Source: Teredinibacter turnerae (GTDB taxonomy: Bacteria; Pseudomonadota; Gammaproteobacteria; Pseudomonadales; Cellvibrionaceae). From it: a DNA stretch of 64,000 bases. A program made the translations under genes and the position numbers. The stretch lies in contig NZ_CP149817.1 in assembly GCF_037935975.1 (NCBI RefSeq), forward strand, positions 2,294,001-2,358,000, given 5' to 3'. The notes beneath the pieces are model-generated. The model worked only from the letters and a program-made list of their open reading frames with translations, was not told where the DNA came from and did not search any database. This document shows, one piece after another, positions 25,760 through 35,683 of this stretch (within the stretch, counting starts at the first letter, position 1; each line of letters opens with the position of its first letter).

Positions 25760-27274
25760 TTAAAGGCTGGAGGGGGTTGCTTCACCTGCGAGTGATCTCA
25801 CGGCTTCGGTTACAACCGGGCTGAAATGCTTAAATTGTGGCGTTTCTGTCTCGAGGCTGGCAATTTGCTCTTGTGCGATCTTGCCTTTGCCATTCCATGC
25901 GATGATCGTGTGGAAATTGCGAATATTGCGGACATACTTCACCGCTTCCCAGCCGCGCGCGTAACCGTGCTTGGTATTCTTGTAGTATTTTCGTTTGGCG
26001 AGCAGCGGCAGGCGTTCGCGCACATCGGCCCATTTATCCGGGTTGCCACCCTGGCGGGCGGTTAAAACGCGTGCATCTTCGAGATGACCCATCCCGATAT
26101 TGTAGGCGGCCATTGCTAGCCAGGTTCGATCCGGGTCGGCGATTCGTTTGGGGATTCGATCGTAAATAGATCTGAAGTACTTGGCACCACCAAAAATGCT
26201 TTGTTTCGCGTCGAGCCGGTTTTTAATGCCCACATATTTCGCTGTATCGAGCGTTAGCATCATAAAACCACGCACGCCAGTGGGTGATTTTGCTTTTGGA
26301 TTCCAGTGTGATTCCTGGTAGCTCTGCGCGGCGAGCAGTTCCCAATCCAGACCGTTCTCTAAAGCTGCTTCTTTCAGCAGTGCGTCCCATTTCGGCAGGC
26401 GGGTCTGGATTCGGCTGGCGAACAATATGGCACCGCTATAATCGATTTCACCTAGATGGCCGTAATAATTCTCGAGCGCATCAGCGATCAGGCCGCTCTG
26501 CTTGATGCCTTGGAAAAACTTCTGTGCTTCCCGATAGAGGCTGTCGTCGCTCGACTGTGGGAATGCCCAGGCCACGTCCTGAGGCTCACTGATATCGAAC
26601 GCCACCTGGGCTTCCGGGAACAGGTTCGAGTTAATCGTGAACGCGTTAGAGTCGACGATGGTGTAATCGATGCTGCCATCGTGCACCATCTCAATAAGGT
26701 CGAGCATCTCAACTTCGTGGCTCTCGTGCCACGTGAGCTCGGGGTAGGTCTTCTGTAATTCGCGGAGCTTTTCGGCGTGGGAACTATTGCCGATAACCAA
26801 TATGTTTTTATTTTGTAAATCGCCAACGGAGGTGGGCCGCGTTTCACTTTGGCGATACACCACCTGCTGGGTGATTTGCATATACGGGTCGGAGAAGCGG
26901 ACTTTCTGCTTGCGGGTGTCGGTTATCGCAAGCCCGGCAGCGGCGAACTGGCCTTTGTCTGAGCCGACAGAATCGAGCATAACGCCCAGGTTCTCTGTTT
27001 CGCGAATTTCCAGGTCGACGCCGAGGTACTTAGCGAATTGGTCCGCGATCTGATACTCAAATCCGGTCAGCCCCTCGGGCCCTTCGTAGTAAGTCGTAGG
27101 GCCGTTGCGGGATATGACCACAAGTTTTCCGGATGCCTGCACTGATTCCAATGTCGTTGGAATACGGCTGCTCACCAGGCCCGCACAAACCGCGCCCAGG
27201 GTGGCGAGTTTGGTAAGGCTGCCAATGGCACTTAACATCAGTGACCACGGTGAGTGAGTATTAAGATATAGCAT
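25760..27274 (-). CDS. mltF: Membrane-bound lytic murein transglycosylase MltF
   Basis: Cleaves peptidoglycan glycan strands with formation of 1,6-anhydromuropeptides. The 504 residues have an N-terminal hydrophobic export segment (about 10-35), a periplasmic-binding-protein-like ABC domain (about 45-275, FEYQIADQFAKYLGVDLEI) that regulates activity, and a C-terminal SLT domain with catalytic E321 in AAQSYQESHWNPKAKSPTG, GFMMLT and AMAAYNIGMGHLEDAR. A Cys at residue 30 (VCAG) could be a lipidation site, but the lipobox is imperfect. It is divergent from purL, the same neighbour as in many gammaproteobacteria. Confidence 0.93.
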   Translation of the reverse strand: MLYLNTHSPWSLMLSAIGSLTKLATLGAVCAGLVSSRIPTTLESVQASGKLVVISRNGPTTYYEGPEGLTGFEYQIADQFAKYLGVDLEIRETENLGVMLDSVGSDKGQFAAAGLAITDTRKQKVRFSDPYMQITQQVVYRQSETRPTSVGDLQNKNILVIGNSSHAEKLRELQKTYPELTWHESHEVEMLDLIEMVHDGSIDYTIVDSNAFTINSNLFPEAQVAFDISEPQDVAWAFPQSSDDSLYREAQKFFQGIKQSGLIADALENYYGHLGEIDYSGAILFASRIQTRLPKWDALLKEAALENGLDWELLAAQSYQESHWNPKAKSPTGVRGFMMLTLDTAKYVGIKNRLDAKQSIFGGAKYFRSIYDRIPKRIADPDRTWLAMAAYNIGMGHLEDARVLTARQGGNPDKWADVRERLPLLAKRKYYKNTKHGYARGWEAVKYVRNIRNFHTIIAWNGKGKIAQEQIASLETETPQFKHFSPVVTEAVRSLAGEATPSSL

Positions 27275-27725
27275 CGGTAAACAGTAGCTCCTTGGGTGGT
27301 ATCAGCCGGGCCGCTTGCCTGGGCGTTCATAATTGAATGTGTTTAATATCCCATTTTTAGACAAGTGTCCGTGAAATAAGCCCGGATAGCTCAAAAGTTC
27401 GCCATCCTACACGTTTCCCCTGTGAGCTGCTAGCTTGCTTTCCCAAATACGTTGCGGTAAGGCTTACAGATCATTTTAGGCCAGGGGTGGTCAGCTGTGG
27501 GTGCTTGCGGGCAAATTCAATAACCGCGCTGGCGTTAATAGTTCGCCCTCGACTGTTCGAAATTTGCGCAAATTGTGCGTAATCACTGAAACTGACTAGT
27601 ATTTAGGAGGGAGTAGATAACCTGTAATTGGCTCCCTAAAAGCGGAGTATTCAAGTACAATGCCGCCATTTTTCAACTCCCTCCGTGATTTTCCACGCAG
27701 CAACAAAATGAGGCCCAAGCCGACG
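27275..27725. other. Divergent mltF/purL promoter region
   Basis: Contains no supported gene. A perfect 14-bp palindrome, AATTTGCGCAAATT, lies at 27561-27574 and could be an operator; its TTTGCG core half resembles PurR half-sites, but the spacing does not match the 16-bp PurR consensus. The purL frame is open from 27660, but similarity to other PurL proteins starts at 27726. Confidence 0.4.
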
Positions 27726-30700
27726 ATGTTAACCCTCCGTGGCGCTCCCGCCCTTTCTGATTTCCGCCTGAACAAGCTTGTAAACCAGATTCAAATTCCA
27801 GATTTGTCTATCACCAGCCTGGAAACCTGTTACGTCCACTTTGTCGATCTGCATGAAGCGCTCGATGACGAAGAACTCCATGTGCTGCAAAAGCTGCTCC
27901 AATACGGCCCAGGAAGTGAAAAGCGGAGCGATTTACCACCGGGATCTACGGAAACAGTCGTTGCTGTTGACGATAAGCATCAGTTATTGGTTGTGCCGCG
28001 GGCCGGCACCATATCACCCTGGTCTTCAAAAGCAACCGATATCGCCAAGAATGCCGGGCTCGCGAAGGTAAAACGCATTGAGCGAGGCGTGTTGTACGAA
28101 TTTAGTCGCAACATAGCAGCAGACGCTGTCATTCCTTTTGTTTACGACCGTATGGTCGAGCAGGTCTTGTTGGACCTCGCTGATGCCGAAATGTTATTCC
28201 GCAAGGATTCACCGCGCCCGATGGTGCAAGTGGATGTACTAGGCGAAGGGCGCGCAGCACTCGAGAGCGCCAACGTCACTCTGGGTTTGGCGCTGGCGGA
28301 AGATGAGATCGATTACCTGACTGAAGCGTTTACCGAGCTTAAACGCAACCCTACCGATGTCGAACTGATGATGTTCGCGCAAGCGAACTCCGAGCATTGC
28401 CGCCACAAAATCTTTAACGCAAGTTGGACAATTGATGGCGAGGAGCAATCGCTATCGCTGTTTAAGATGATTAAAAACACCTATGAAACAGGTGGCGAAG
28501 GTGTGCTATCTGCCTACGCGGACAACGCGTCTGTCGTGGTTGGCCCGATGGCTGGCCGTTTTTATCCCGATCCGGAAACTCGCGAATATCGCTACAGCCA
28601 GGAAGCGATTCACCTGTTAATGAAAGTCGAGACCCACAACCACCCAACAGCAATTGCGCCTTTCCCGGGTGCGGGTACCGGTTCCGGTGGCGAAATCCGT
28701 GACGAAGGCGCGGTGGGCAAAGGGTCAAAACCAAAAGTGGGTCTGACGGGGTTTACTGTATCCAACTTGCAGATTCCCGGTTACAACCAGCCGTGGGAAC
28801 AAGATTACGGCAAGCCCACGCGCATTGTTACCGCACTCGATATTATGCTCGACGCACCTTTGGGTGGGGCTGCATTTAATAACGAATTCGGCCGGCCAAA
28901 TATCTGCGGCTATTTCCGTACGTTTGAAGATGACTTTGATGGCGAGCGCCGCGGTTATCACAAGCCTATTATGCTTGCCGGTGGCTACGGCAATATTAAA
29001 GAAGAGCATATTGATCAGGAAACCTATGACCCCGGCAGTAAGCTGATTGTAATTGGTGGGCCAGCAATGTTAATCGGCCTTGGCGGCGGTGCTGCATCTT
29101 CAATGACCTCGGGTACTTCATCCGAAGACCTGGATTTTGCGTCAGTGCAACGCCAGAACCCGGAAATGGAACGCCGCTGTCAGGAAGTTATCGACCAGTG
29201 CTGGCAGCTGGGTAAAGCCAACCCGATTGCGTTTATCCACGATGTCGGCGCTGGAGGTCTTTCCAATGCATTCCCGGAGCTTGCCAAAGACGGTGGCTGC
29301 GGAGCGCATTTTGAGTTGCGCCAGGTGCCAAATGATGAGCCGGGTATGTCGCCGCTGGAAATCTGGTGTAATGAATCTCAGGAGCGGTATGTACTCGCAG
29401 TTGCGCCGGAAGATCTCGCGCGCTTTGAAGCTATCTGCGAGCGTGAACGTTGCCCCTATGCGGTTGTGGGCGAAGCCTTGAGTGAAAAAACACTCATTGT
29501 TAACGATACCCATTTTGACGCGCGCCCGGTGGATTTACCGATGAGCGTGTTGTTCGGTAAGCCGCCCAAAATGCATCGCACCGGCGATAAAAAAGTGGTG
29601 AACAACCCAGCGTTTGACTACAGCGGCATCGACCTTAAAGAGGCGGCCGAGCGCGTTATCCAGCACCCCAGCGTGGCGAGCAAACAATTCTTGATAACCA
29701 TCGGCGATCGCTCGGTAACGGGACAAGTGGTGCGCGACCAAATGGTCGGCCCCTGGCAGGTGCCGGTTGCCGATTGTGCCGTGACTACGGTTTCTTACGA
29801 TAGTTACGCGGGTGAGGCCATGAGTATGGGCGAGCGCACGCCCACGGCTCTGCTCGATGGGCCGGCTTCCGGCCGTATGGCCATCGCTGAATCCATTACC
29901 AATATTGCGGCAACACGTATTGGAGAAATCAGTGACATTCGTCTGTCGGCCAACTGGATGTGTGCTGCAGGCCATCCAGGTGAAGACGAAAAATTATTCC
30001 GCACGGTTGAAACCGTCGGCATGGATTTTTGCCCTGCATTGGGAATTACCATTCCCGTGGGTAAAGACTCCATGTCCATGCGCACAGCCTGGCAAGATGG
30101 CGACGTGCCCAAAGCAGTGACCGCGCCTTTGTCGTTGATTATTTCTGCATTTACCCCAGTGTTGGATGTCCGCAAAACAGTGACGCCACAATTGCGTGTA
30201 GAAGAGGGTAATCGGCTGCTGTTGGTTGATCTCGGCAATGGCAAGAACCGTCTCGGTGCCTCGATTTTTGCTCAGGTCTATAACGCCATCGGTGATGTGC
30301 CTGCGGATGCTGACAGCGCCGCACAATTGAAATCCTTCTTCGATGCGATGCAGTTGTGCCTGGAGGACAATTTAATTCTTGCGTATCACGACCGATCTGA
30401 CGGTGGTGTATTTGCAACGCTGGCAGAAATGGCGTTTGCTGGTCGCTGCGGTTTCGAAGTTGACTTGTCTGCTGCAGGTGCAGACGCGCATCAGGCGCTG
30501 TTTAGCGAAGAGCTTGGCGCAGTCCTCCAGGTGAGGGCCGAGCACCTGACCAAAGTGAAAGCGATTTTTGCGGATGCGGGCCTTGCCGATATCCTGCTGG
30601 ACATTGGCAGTGCGCAGGCAGATCAGGCGTTGACTTACCGCTGTGGCGAGACCGTGTACGCCGAAACTCGTGTAAAACTGCAGGAATTGTGGAGTAAAAC

Positions 30701-31625
30701 CAGTTACGAAATTCAACGCTTACGGGATAACCCCAAGTGTGCGGACGAAGAGTATGCACGCATTTCTCAGGACGACCCCGGTTTACAAGTGCAACTCACT
30801 TATAATCCGGCCGAAGACGTCGCCGCACCGTATATTGCGTCTGGGGTAAAACCCAAGGTGGCGATTTTGCGTGAGCAGGGCGTTAATGGTCATGTGGAAA
30901 TGGCAGCGGCATTTGACCAGGCTGGTTTCACCAGTGTCGATGTGCACATGTCCGATATTCTTGCCGGTCGGGCGAACCTGGAAGATTTTAAAGGCCTTGT
31001 TGCCTGCGGCGGCTTCTCCTATGGCGACGTGTTGGGTGCGGGTGAAGGTTGGGCGAAGACCGTGTTATTTAATGCGTTGGCCCGCGATCAATTCACCGCT
31101 TTCTTCCACCGTGACGATACTTTCAGCCTTGGTATTTGTAACGGCTGCCAGATGTTGTCCAATCTCAAGTCGTTGGTGCCGGGTGCGGAGCACTGGCCGC
31201 ATTTTGTACGCAATATTTCCGAGCAATTCGAAGCGCGCTTTTCTATGGTACGTGTTGAGGAATCGCCTTCGGTATTGCTGAAAGGCATGGCAGGCTCCTA
31301 TTTGCCGGTCGCGATCGCTCACGGCGAAGGTCGCGCCGAGTTTGCGGATGACGCGGCACAAGCCACTTGCGAAGCCGAAAGTGGTGTGGCGATGCGTTTT
31401 CTGGATAACAACCTGAAAATTGCGAAAACCTATCCGGCCAACCCCAATGGTTCCCCAGCAGGTATTACGGGTGTGAGTTCGCTCGATGGCCGCGCCACCT
31501 TGATGATGCCGCATCCGGAACGTGTTGCGCGGGCCGTTTGTAATTCCTGGAAACCGGAAGATTGGCAAACGCCGGAGAGTGGCTGGATGCGTCTATTCCG
31601 CAATGCGAGGGTATTTGTGGGCTAA
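27726..31625 (+). CDS. purL: Phosphoribosylformylglycinamidine synthase (FGAM synthase)
   Basis: Large single-chain PurL that converts FGAR, glutamine and ATP to FGAM in purine synthesis. From the ATG at 27726 it begins [18 protein letters not shown], matching the family start, and has 1299 residues; an upstream in-frame ATG at 27660 would add 22 atypical residues. Domains in order: PurS-like N-terminus, linker, two AIRS-like halves ([50 protein letters not shown]), and the C-terminal class I glutaminase with nucleophile Cys in [12 protein letters not shown] and the [10 protein letters not shown] His-Glu pair. Confidence 0.96.
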   Translation: MLTLRGAPALSDFRLNKLVNQIQIPDLSITSLETCYVHFVDLHEALDDEELHVLQKLLQYGPGSEKRSDLPPGSTETVVAVDDKHQLLVVPRAGTISPWSSKATDIAKNAGLAKVKRIERGVLYEFSRNIAADAVIPFVYDRMVEQVLLDLADAEMLFRKDSPRPMVQVDVLGEGRAALESANVTLGLALAEDEIDYLTEAFTELKRNPTDVELMMFAQANSEHCRHKIFNASWTIDGEEQSLSLFKMIKNTYETGGEGVLSAYADNASVVVGPMAGRFYPDPETREYRYSQEAIHLLMKVETHNHPTAIAPFPGAGTGSGGEIRDEGAVGKGSKPKVGLTGFTVSNLQIPGYNQPWEQDYGKPTRIVTALDIMLDAPLGGAAFNNEFGRPNICGYFRTFEDDFDGERRGYHKPIMLAGGYGNIKEEHIDQETYDPGSKLIVIGGPAMLIGLGGGAASSMTSGTSSEDLDFASVQRQNPEMERRCQEVIDQCWQLGKANPIAFIHDVGAGGLSNAFPELAKDGGCGAHFELRQVPNDEPGMSPLEIWCNESQERYVLAVAPEDLARFEAICERERCPYAVVGEALSEKTLIVNDTHFDARPVDLPMSVLFGKPPKMHRTGDKKVVNNPAFDYSGIDLKEAAERVIQHPSVASKQFLITIGDRSVTGQVVRDQMVGPWQVPVADCAVTTVSYDSYAGEAMSMGERTPTALLDGPASGRMAIAESITNIAATRIGEISDIRLSANWMCAAGHPGEDEKLFRTVETVGMDFCPALGITIPVGKDSMSMRTAWQDGDVPKAVTAPLSLIISAFTPVLDVRKTVTPQLRVEEGNRLLLVDLGNGKNRLGASIFAQVYNAIGDVPADADSAAQLKSFFDAMQLCLEDNLILAYHDRSDGGVFATLAEMAFAGRCGFEVDLSAAGADAHQALFSEELGAVLQVRAEHLTKVKAIFADAGLADILLDIGSAQADQALTYRCGETVYAETRVKLQELWSKTSYEIQRLRDNPKCADEEYARISQDDPGLQVQLTYNPAEDVAAPYIASGVKPKVAILREQGVNGHVEMAAAFDQAGFTSVDVHMSDILAGRANLEDFKGLVACGGFSYGDVLGAGEGWAKTVLFNALARDQFTAFFHRDDTFSLGICNGCQMLSNLKSLVPGAEHWPHFVRNISEQFEARFSMVRVEESPSVLLKGMAGSYLPVAIAHGEGRAEFADDAAQATCEAESGVAMRFLDNNLKIAKTYPANPNGSPAGITGVSSLDGRATLMMPHPERVARAVCNSWKPEDWQTPESGWMRLFRNARVFVG

Positions 31626-31695
31626 GCGAGCCTGCGATATCTGGCCTCTGCCACACCTGAGGCCAGATTTATTCTGGTTACTGACGTGGCTGGGG

Positions 31696-32568
31696 CTAGA
31701 GGTCGTTTAGGTCGAGCCAATAGTCTTTCCGTTCGAGCGGAGTTTCCTTGCTTAGCAGCGGATTGGAAATACGGAACGCGAGACGCTCTTTCAGGTCAGA
31801 GCGGGTGAGAGCGTCGTTAACCATTTTGGAGTTGTAAAAATAGTTATCGAAGCTGCCGTCGGCAAGCGCTGCATCCAATGCCGCGTGAAGGGCGTTGGCC
31901 AACTCGATATTGTTTTTATCGACAAACAAATAGAACGGCAAAGTGTAGATCAACACAATATTGCGTTCTACGCTCAAACCAAGAGAAGGGTGTTTTGCCA
32001 GCTCTACCCAGGGTTCCAGCACGCCGCGTGGAAAGGCATCGAAACGGCCGCCTTCCGTCATGTGAAACAAATTTTCATATTTACTCGTGGTGATAACTGT
32101 AAAGCCGTTGGAGCGCAAAATTTCCACGTCTGGCCAGCCGGCACCCTGGCCAAACCGTAGCTCTTTTAAATCGTTGATGGTGCGAATGTCGGAAAAGCGG
32201 GGCTGATTTTTCTGGTTGATAATAAATACCCGGTGACCCAGTAAGCCTTTCAACAGCGGAAAGCGAATGGGGCGCAGTGTTTCTTCTGCCGTTTTGTCAG
32301 TGGCGAGCCACATCAAGTCCATTTCGCCAGTCTGCAGATATTCCACCGCACGCGCCTGGGTGATATCACTGGTACCGACTTCTAGCTGATAACGTTTCGG
32401 CATGTGTTGCAATGCAACACGAATGGCTCCTACGGCGTAGGCGTCCAGTGGGTGGTTGGTTTGATTAACTCGCAGGGGCTCCGCATTGAGTGCAGGGATG
32501 AATAGGGCGCAAATGAGCAAAAGCCCGAAGCGCTGTGTTAGAGCGTGGAAATGGGTTTGCATAGACAT
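31696..32568 (-). CDS. Periplasmic solute-binding-like protein (family 3 type)
   Basis: A 290-residue protein with a Sec signal peptide (FGLLLICALFIPALNA, cleavage near residue 29). The mature part has the two-lobe binding-protein pattern: LRVNQTNHPLDAYAVGAIRVALQ, the MDLMW strand, RTINDLKELRFGQGAGWPDVEILRSNGF and FDAFPRGVLEPWVEL. No ABC permease or ATPase gene lies next to it, so it may act as a sensor input or a stand-alone binding protein. Ligand unknown. Convergent with purL and divergent from the aldo/keto reductase gene. Confidence 0.8.
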   Translation of the reverse strand: MSMQTHFHALTQRFGLLLICALFIPALNAEPLRVNQTNHPLDAYAVGAIRVALQHMPKRYQLEVGTSDITQARAVEYLQTGEMDLMWLATDKTAEETLRPIRFPLLKGLLGHRVFIINQKNQPRFSDIRTINDLKELRFGQGAGWPDVEILRSNGFTVITTSKYENLFHMTEGGRFDAFPRGVLEPWVELAKHPSLGLSVERNIVLIYTLPFYLFVDKNNIELANALHAALDAALADGSFDNYFYNSKMVNDALTRSDLKERLAFRISNPLLSKETPLERKDYWLDLNDL

Positions 32569-32779
32569 TGTTTGGTCCCTGGCTCCTCATAACAAAAAAG
32601 CATAATAGCTGCTGGGAATTTTCCGTAGATTTGTTAAAGTCCCTGCACCTTGAACACGGGCTTCGATTGTTCGCGTGGCGTTTAAACAAATTGTTTAGTT
32701 TGAGTATAGAACAAACAATTCTTTCTCAAGCCGCGTGCGAAGCCGAATTTTTCATCGAACAACAGGTTAGGTAATCGAT

Positions 32780-33760
32780 ATGAAACAACGCATTTTGGGT
32801 AGTTCAAAACTCGAAGTCAGTGAAGTAGGGTTGGGATGTTGGCAGTTGGGCGGCGATTTTGGCCCAGTGACCGAAGCGCGTGCGCAAGAAATTATCGAAA
32901 CCGCGCTCGCTGAGGGTGTTACCTTTTTCGATACAGCGGACGTCTATGGGGCAGGCCAGAGCGAAAGCTATCTCGGCAAGGCGCTCGCCAACGCCGGAAG
33001 TGACATTAAAATTGCGACTAAATATGGTCGTGGCCCAGGGACCTATCCGGATGGTTATTCTCTGGTGGATTTGCGCGATTCGGTTAAGCGAGCGCAAGAC
33101 CGGTTAGGCCGGGATTGTCTGGATCTGCTGCAATTGCACTGCATCCCGACTGAAGTCATGCGCCGTGGAGAAATATTCGATTTTCTGCGCGAGGTGCAGC
33201 AGGAAGGCCACATTGCGCATTTTGGCTCCAGTGTCGAAACGATTGAAGAAGCATTGATTTGCTGCGAACAGGACGATTTGGCGTCTCTGCAAATTATTTT
33301 TAACCTGTTCCGTCAGCAGCCGTTGAAGAAATTATTCGATACTGCAAAAGCGCGGGATGTCGGTATTATCGTGCGTTTACCACTCGCCAGCGGTTTGCTG
33401 AGTGGCAAATTCTCCGCAAACACCCAGTTTGACGAGACCGATCACCGCAACTACAACAAAGATGGCGATGCGTTTAGCGTAGGTGAGACCTTCTCTGGTA
33501 TCGAATTTAGTCGCGGTCTTGAGCTGGTAAAAACGCTCGACGGATTCAAGCCAGACGGCCTGACTTTCGCACAGTTCGCTATGCGTTGGATTCTGGATCA
33601 CGATGCGGTAACCACGATTATTCCTGGCGCAAGCTCCAAGGCCCAAGTGGAAAGCAATGTTTCCGTCAGCGATTTGGCTGAATTGCCCGCAGATCTGCAC
33701 GAAAAACTCTTCGCGTTTTACGAAGCCGAAGTAGAGCAGCACATTCGCTGCCCTCTGTAA
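32780..33760 (+). CDS. Aldo/keto reductase
   Basis: NADPH-dependent oxidoreductase of the aldo/keto reductase superfamily, 326 residues, TIM barrel. The catalytic tetrad is visible: D51, Y56 (in FFDTADVYG), K81 (ATKYG) and H120 (LLQLHC). The coenzyme-binding end is TTIIPGASSKAQVESN. It resembles the YajO/IolS-type branch that reduces sugars or small aldehydes; the substrate cannot be read from sequence. Single gene, cytosolic. Confidence 0.88.
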   Translation: MKQRILGSSKLEVSEVGLGCWQLGGDFGPVTEARAQEIIETALAEGVTFFDTADVYGAGQSESYLGKALANAGSDIKIATKYGRGPGTYPDGYSLVDLRDSVKRAQDRLGRDCLDLLQLHCIPTEVMRRGEIFDFLREVQQEGHIAHFGSSVETIEEALICCEQDDLASLQIIFNLFRQQPLKKLFDTAKARDVGIIVRLPLASGLLSGKFSANTQFDETDHRNYNKDGDAFSVGETFSGIEFSRGLELVKTLDGFKPDGLTFAQFAMRWILDHDAVTTIIPGASSKAQVESNVSVSDLAELPADLHEKLFAFYEAEVEQHIRCPL

Positions 33761-33927
33761 AGGCACCTGACCCCGGTGCGCCAGTGCCGGGGCTTATGAC
33801 TCCCTTTGCTCTCCTCGTTTTTCTCTCCATTTTTTTACCGCGTCGTTCCTGTGTTTTCCTGTTTTACATTATTCTGCGGTTGAATTCTTTCGCGTTTACA
33901 TCCAATGGTGTGGGTTGCGCCTGCCTC

Positions 33928-35185
33928 TTACACTTCCCGGGAAAGTTCGTCCAACTCGGTAAACATATTCGTTGGTATGTGAAGCTCCTCCAGAAGCGTC
34001 TGCGCAAGTACAGCATCTTTCGGGCGAATCGCAACATAGGTTTCGCACGCCAGGTTGGCTTCGAACAGTATCGCGCCATATGGGCTTATTTTGTCTCCAG
34101 GGTTTACCGATACCTGCTCGGCAATGGCTTTACACAATTCCGTTGGCAGCTCCCAGTCTCGCGTTATCCGGTAGCTGGTGGCGGGCGCGAGCAATTGCAT
34201 GATGGGCACGAAAGCGTTGCTTTCGGGAATGATGTTCTCGCTGTTGAGCTTAAATTGTTTACTGAGCTCGCTGAACAGTGTGATTTTGCCAATATCGTGT
34301 ACCAAACCCACTAAATACGCTTTAAACGGCTCAAGTCCACGCTCTTGTGCGGTGCTGGCGCAGGTGACAGCACACTCCATTGCATGGAACCACAAGCGCT
34401 GCCCGGTTTGCATAGAGTAGGCGGCATCCCGCTGAATAATGGGTTGCATTACCGCTGCCGAGAGCACCAGCCGAATACCGTTGATACCGAGCTTTACCAC
34501 GGCGCGGTCGATATCGTGAATACGCTTGCCAATTGGGTTGAAATAGAGGAACCTCTGATCAACCTAGTAATTTCTCTGCGTGACCTGCGGCGGTTAGTTG
34601 TTAGGCGCCTTTCGCAATTAATGGCCTTAGTCCTTAATAAGAAAGGCAACGCCACAAATGATCGCCGCAGGCCGCGCCTTTATGCCCTTGGGTGCTGCGG
34701 GGCTCACAGGAATTTAACCTGAGGGTGTTGCGCTCGTTCGCCGTGCAACCAGCACGCCTCGCTCCCGCGCCTACTCACGTTAAATTCCTGTAAGCCAGAG
34801 GAATCACTAGGTTCATTAGAGGTTCCTAGACACTGTTAGCGAGCTTTAGCACCGCAGCACTCATCGCAGGGTCTTTATTAATTATCTCTACATATTCTTT
34901 GGCTGAACTTTTCGGGTTGCGAAGGCTACGCAGCAACCTGGGAATAACAGCGGGAAGGCGTGGAACTACTTTGTCGCGAAATTCCCGTTTGGGCAGGCTG
35001 TTTTTTAAGTGCTCAATCACCAGCTTTTGCGGCACACTCAGGGGGGCTTCGGCGCTGCGTGGAAACAGGTAACCATAAAATGCCTGATGGATGTCTGCGG
35101 GGGGCAAACTTTGCGGGTTATTTACCTCGAGCAACGCGCCTTTGCGGTCATTGAATACTGCACGAATTTTTGAAAATACTGACAT
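33928..35185 (-). pseudogene. HDOD-domain protein gene interrupted by a 279-bp inverted-repeat element
   Basis: The gene starts at 35185 (SVFSKIRAVFNDRKG) and reads 119 codons to LKLANSV, where the inserted element supplies a TAG stop. The remainder, from about 34543 to 33928, keeps the rest of an HDOD signalling domain (FHAMECAVTCASTAQERG, YLVGLVHDIGKITLF). Removing the element and one copy of the TAGA target duplication restores a continuous frame: ANSV joins YFNPIGKRIHDIDRAVVKLG, giving about 324 residues with no frameshift. HDOD proteins are non-enzymatic relatives of HD phosphodiesterases found in signalling. The gene follows the CBS and FapA genes on the same strand. The break looks recent, since both halves lack other lesions. 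Confidence 0.88.
34544..34830. mobile_element. MITE-like element (279 bp) with 21-bp terminal inverted repeats and 4-bp target duplication
   Basis: The element spans 34548-34826 and is flanked by direct TAGA copies (34544-34547 and 34827-34830). Its ends, GGAACCTCTGATCAACCTAG(T) and the complement of ACTAGGTTCATTAGAGGTTC(C), match at 19 of 21 positions. It encodes no transposase. Inside are two more perfect inverted repeats: CCTGCGGCG/CGCCGCAGG (34584-34592, 34663-34671) and ACAGGAATTTAAC/GTTAAATTCCTGT (34706-34718, 34779-34791). Terminal sequences and a 4-bp duplication suggest mobilisation by an IS5-like transposase, which is inference. Confidence 0.9.
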
Positions 35186-35249
35186 AACAACTCAATGAAT
35201 GCGGGCGCGCATTAAGCGGCGTTGGCTGCCATTGCTGAAGACTGCCGGG

Positions 35250-35675
35250 TCAGCAATGCAGTGTGTTGTCGATGCCATAAACGTGGTATTGCAGAATATC
35301 TTTCCAACTGAGTATGCCGACAATTCTGTTAGTGTCGTCCACCACCGGAAGGCAGGAAATATGGTTCTCCAATAACAGTATTGAAGCACAGTCGATCAAG
35401 GTGTCCGGGTCGATGGTGATGATGCTGTCTGACATAATATCCCGCACCATAAGCTCCAGCAGATTGCGATCGCATGCTCTTTCCTGCTCGGTTCCTGCAA
35501 ACGGGCTCAGGTGTGCCAGTACATCCCGGTCAGACACGATACCGATTAGCACATCGTCTTGTTCCACGAGCAGGTGGTGGTAATGTACCTCAGCAAAAAT
35601 ATTGCGAAGCTCTGCGAGCGTCTCTTCGGGCGAAACCGTGTGTACGGTTTTGCTCATAATGTCGCTGACGATCAT
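35250..35675 (-). CDS. Paired CBS-domain protein
   Basis: A 141-residue protein made of two CBS domains: VSDIMSKTVHTVSPEETLAEL...IGIVSDRDVLAHL and VRDIMSDSIITIDPDTLIDCA...IVGILSWKDILQY. Such pairs bind adenosyl nucleotides (AMP, ATP, SAM) or c-di-AMP and regulate partners. It lies 8 bp after fapA-like and 64 bp before the broken HDOD gene, so it probably belongs to one leftward signalling operon. Partner unknown. Confidence 0.9.
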   Translation of the reverse strand: MIVSDIMSKTVHTVSPEETLAELRNIFAEVHYHHLLVEQDDVLIGIVSDRDVLAHLSPFAGTEQERACDRNLLELMVRDIMSDSIITIDPDTLIDCASILLLENHISCLPVVDDTNRIVGILSWKDILQYHVYGIDNTLHC

Positions 35676-35683
35676 AGGTGTTC

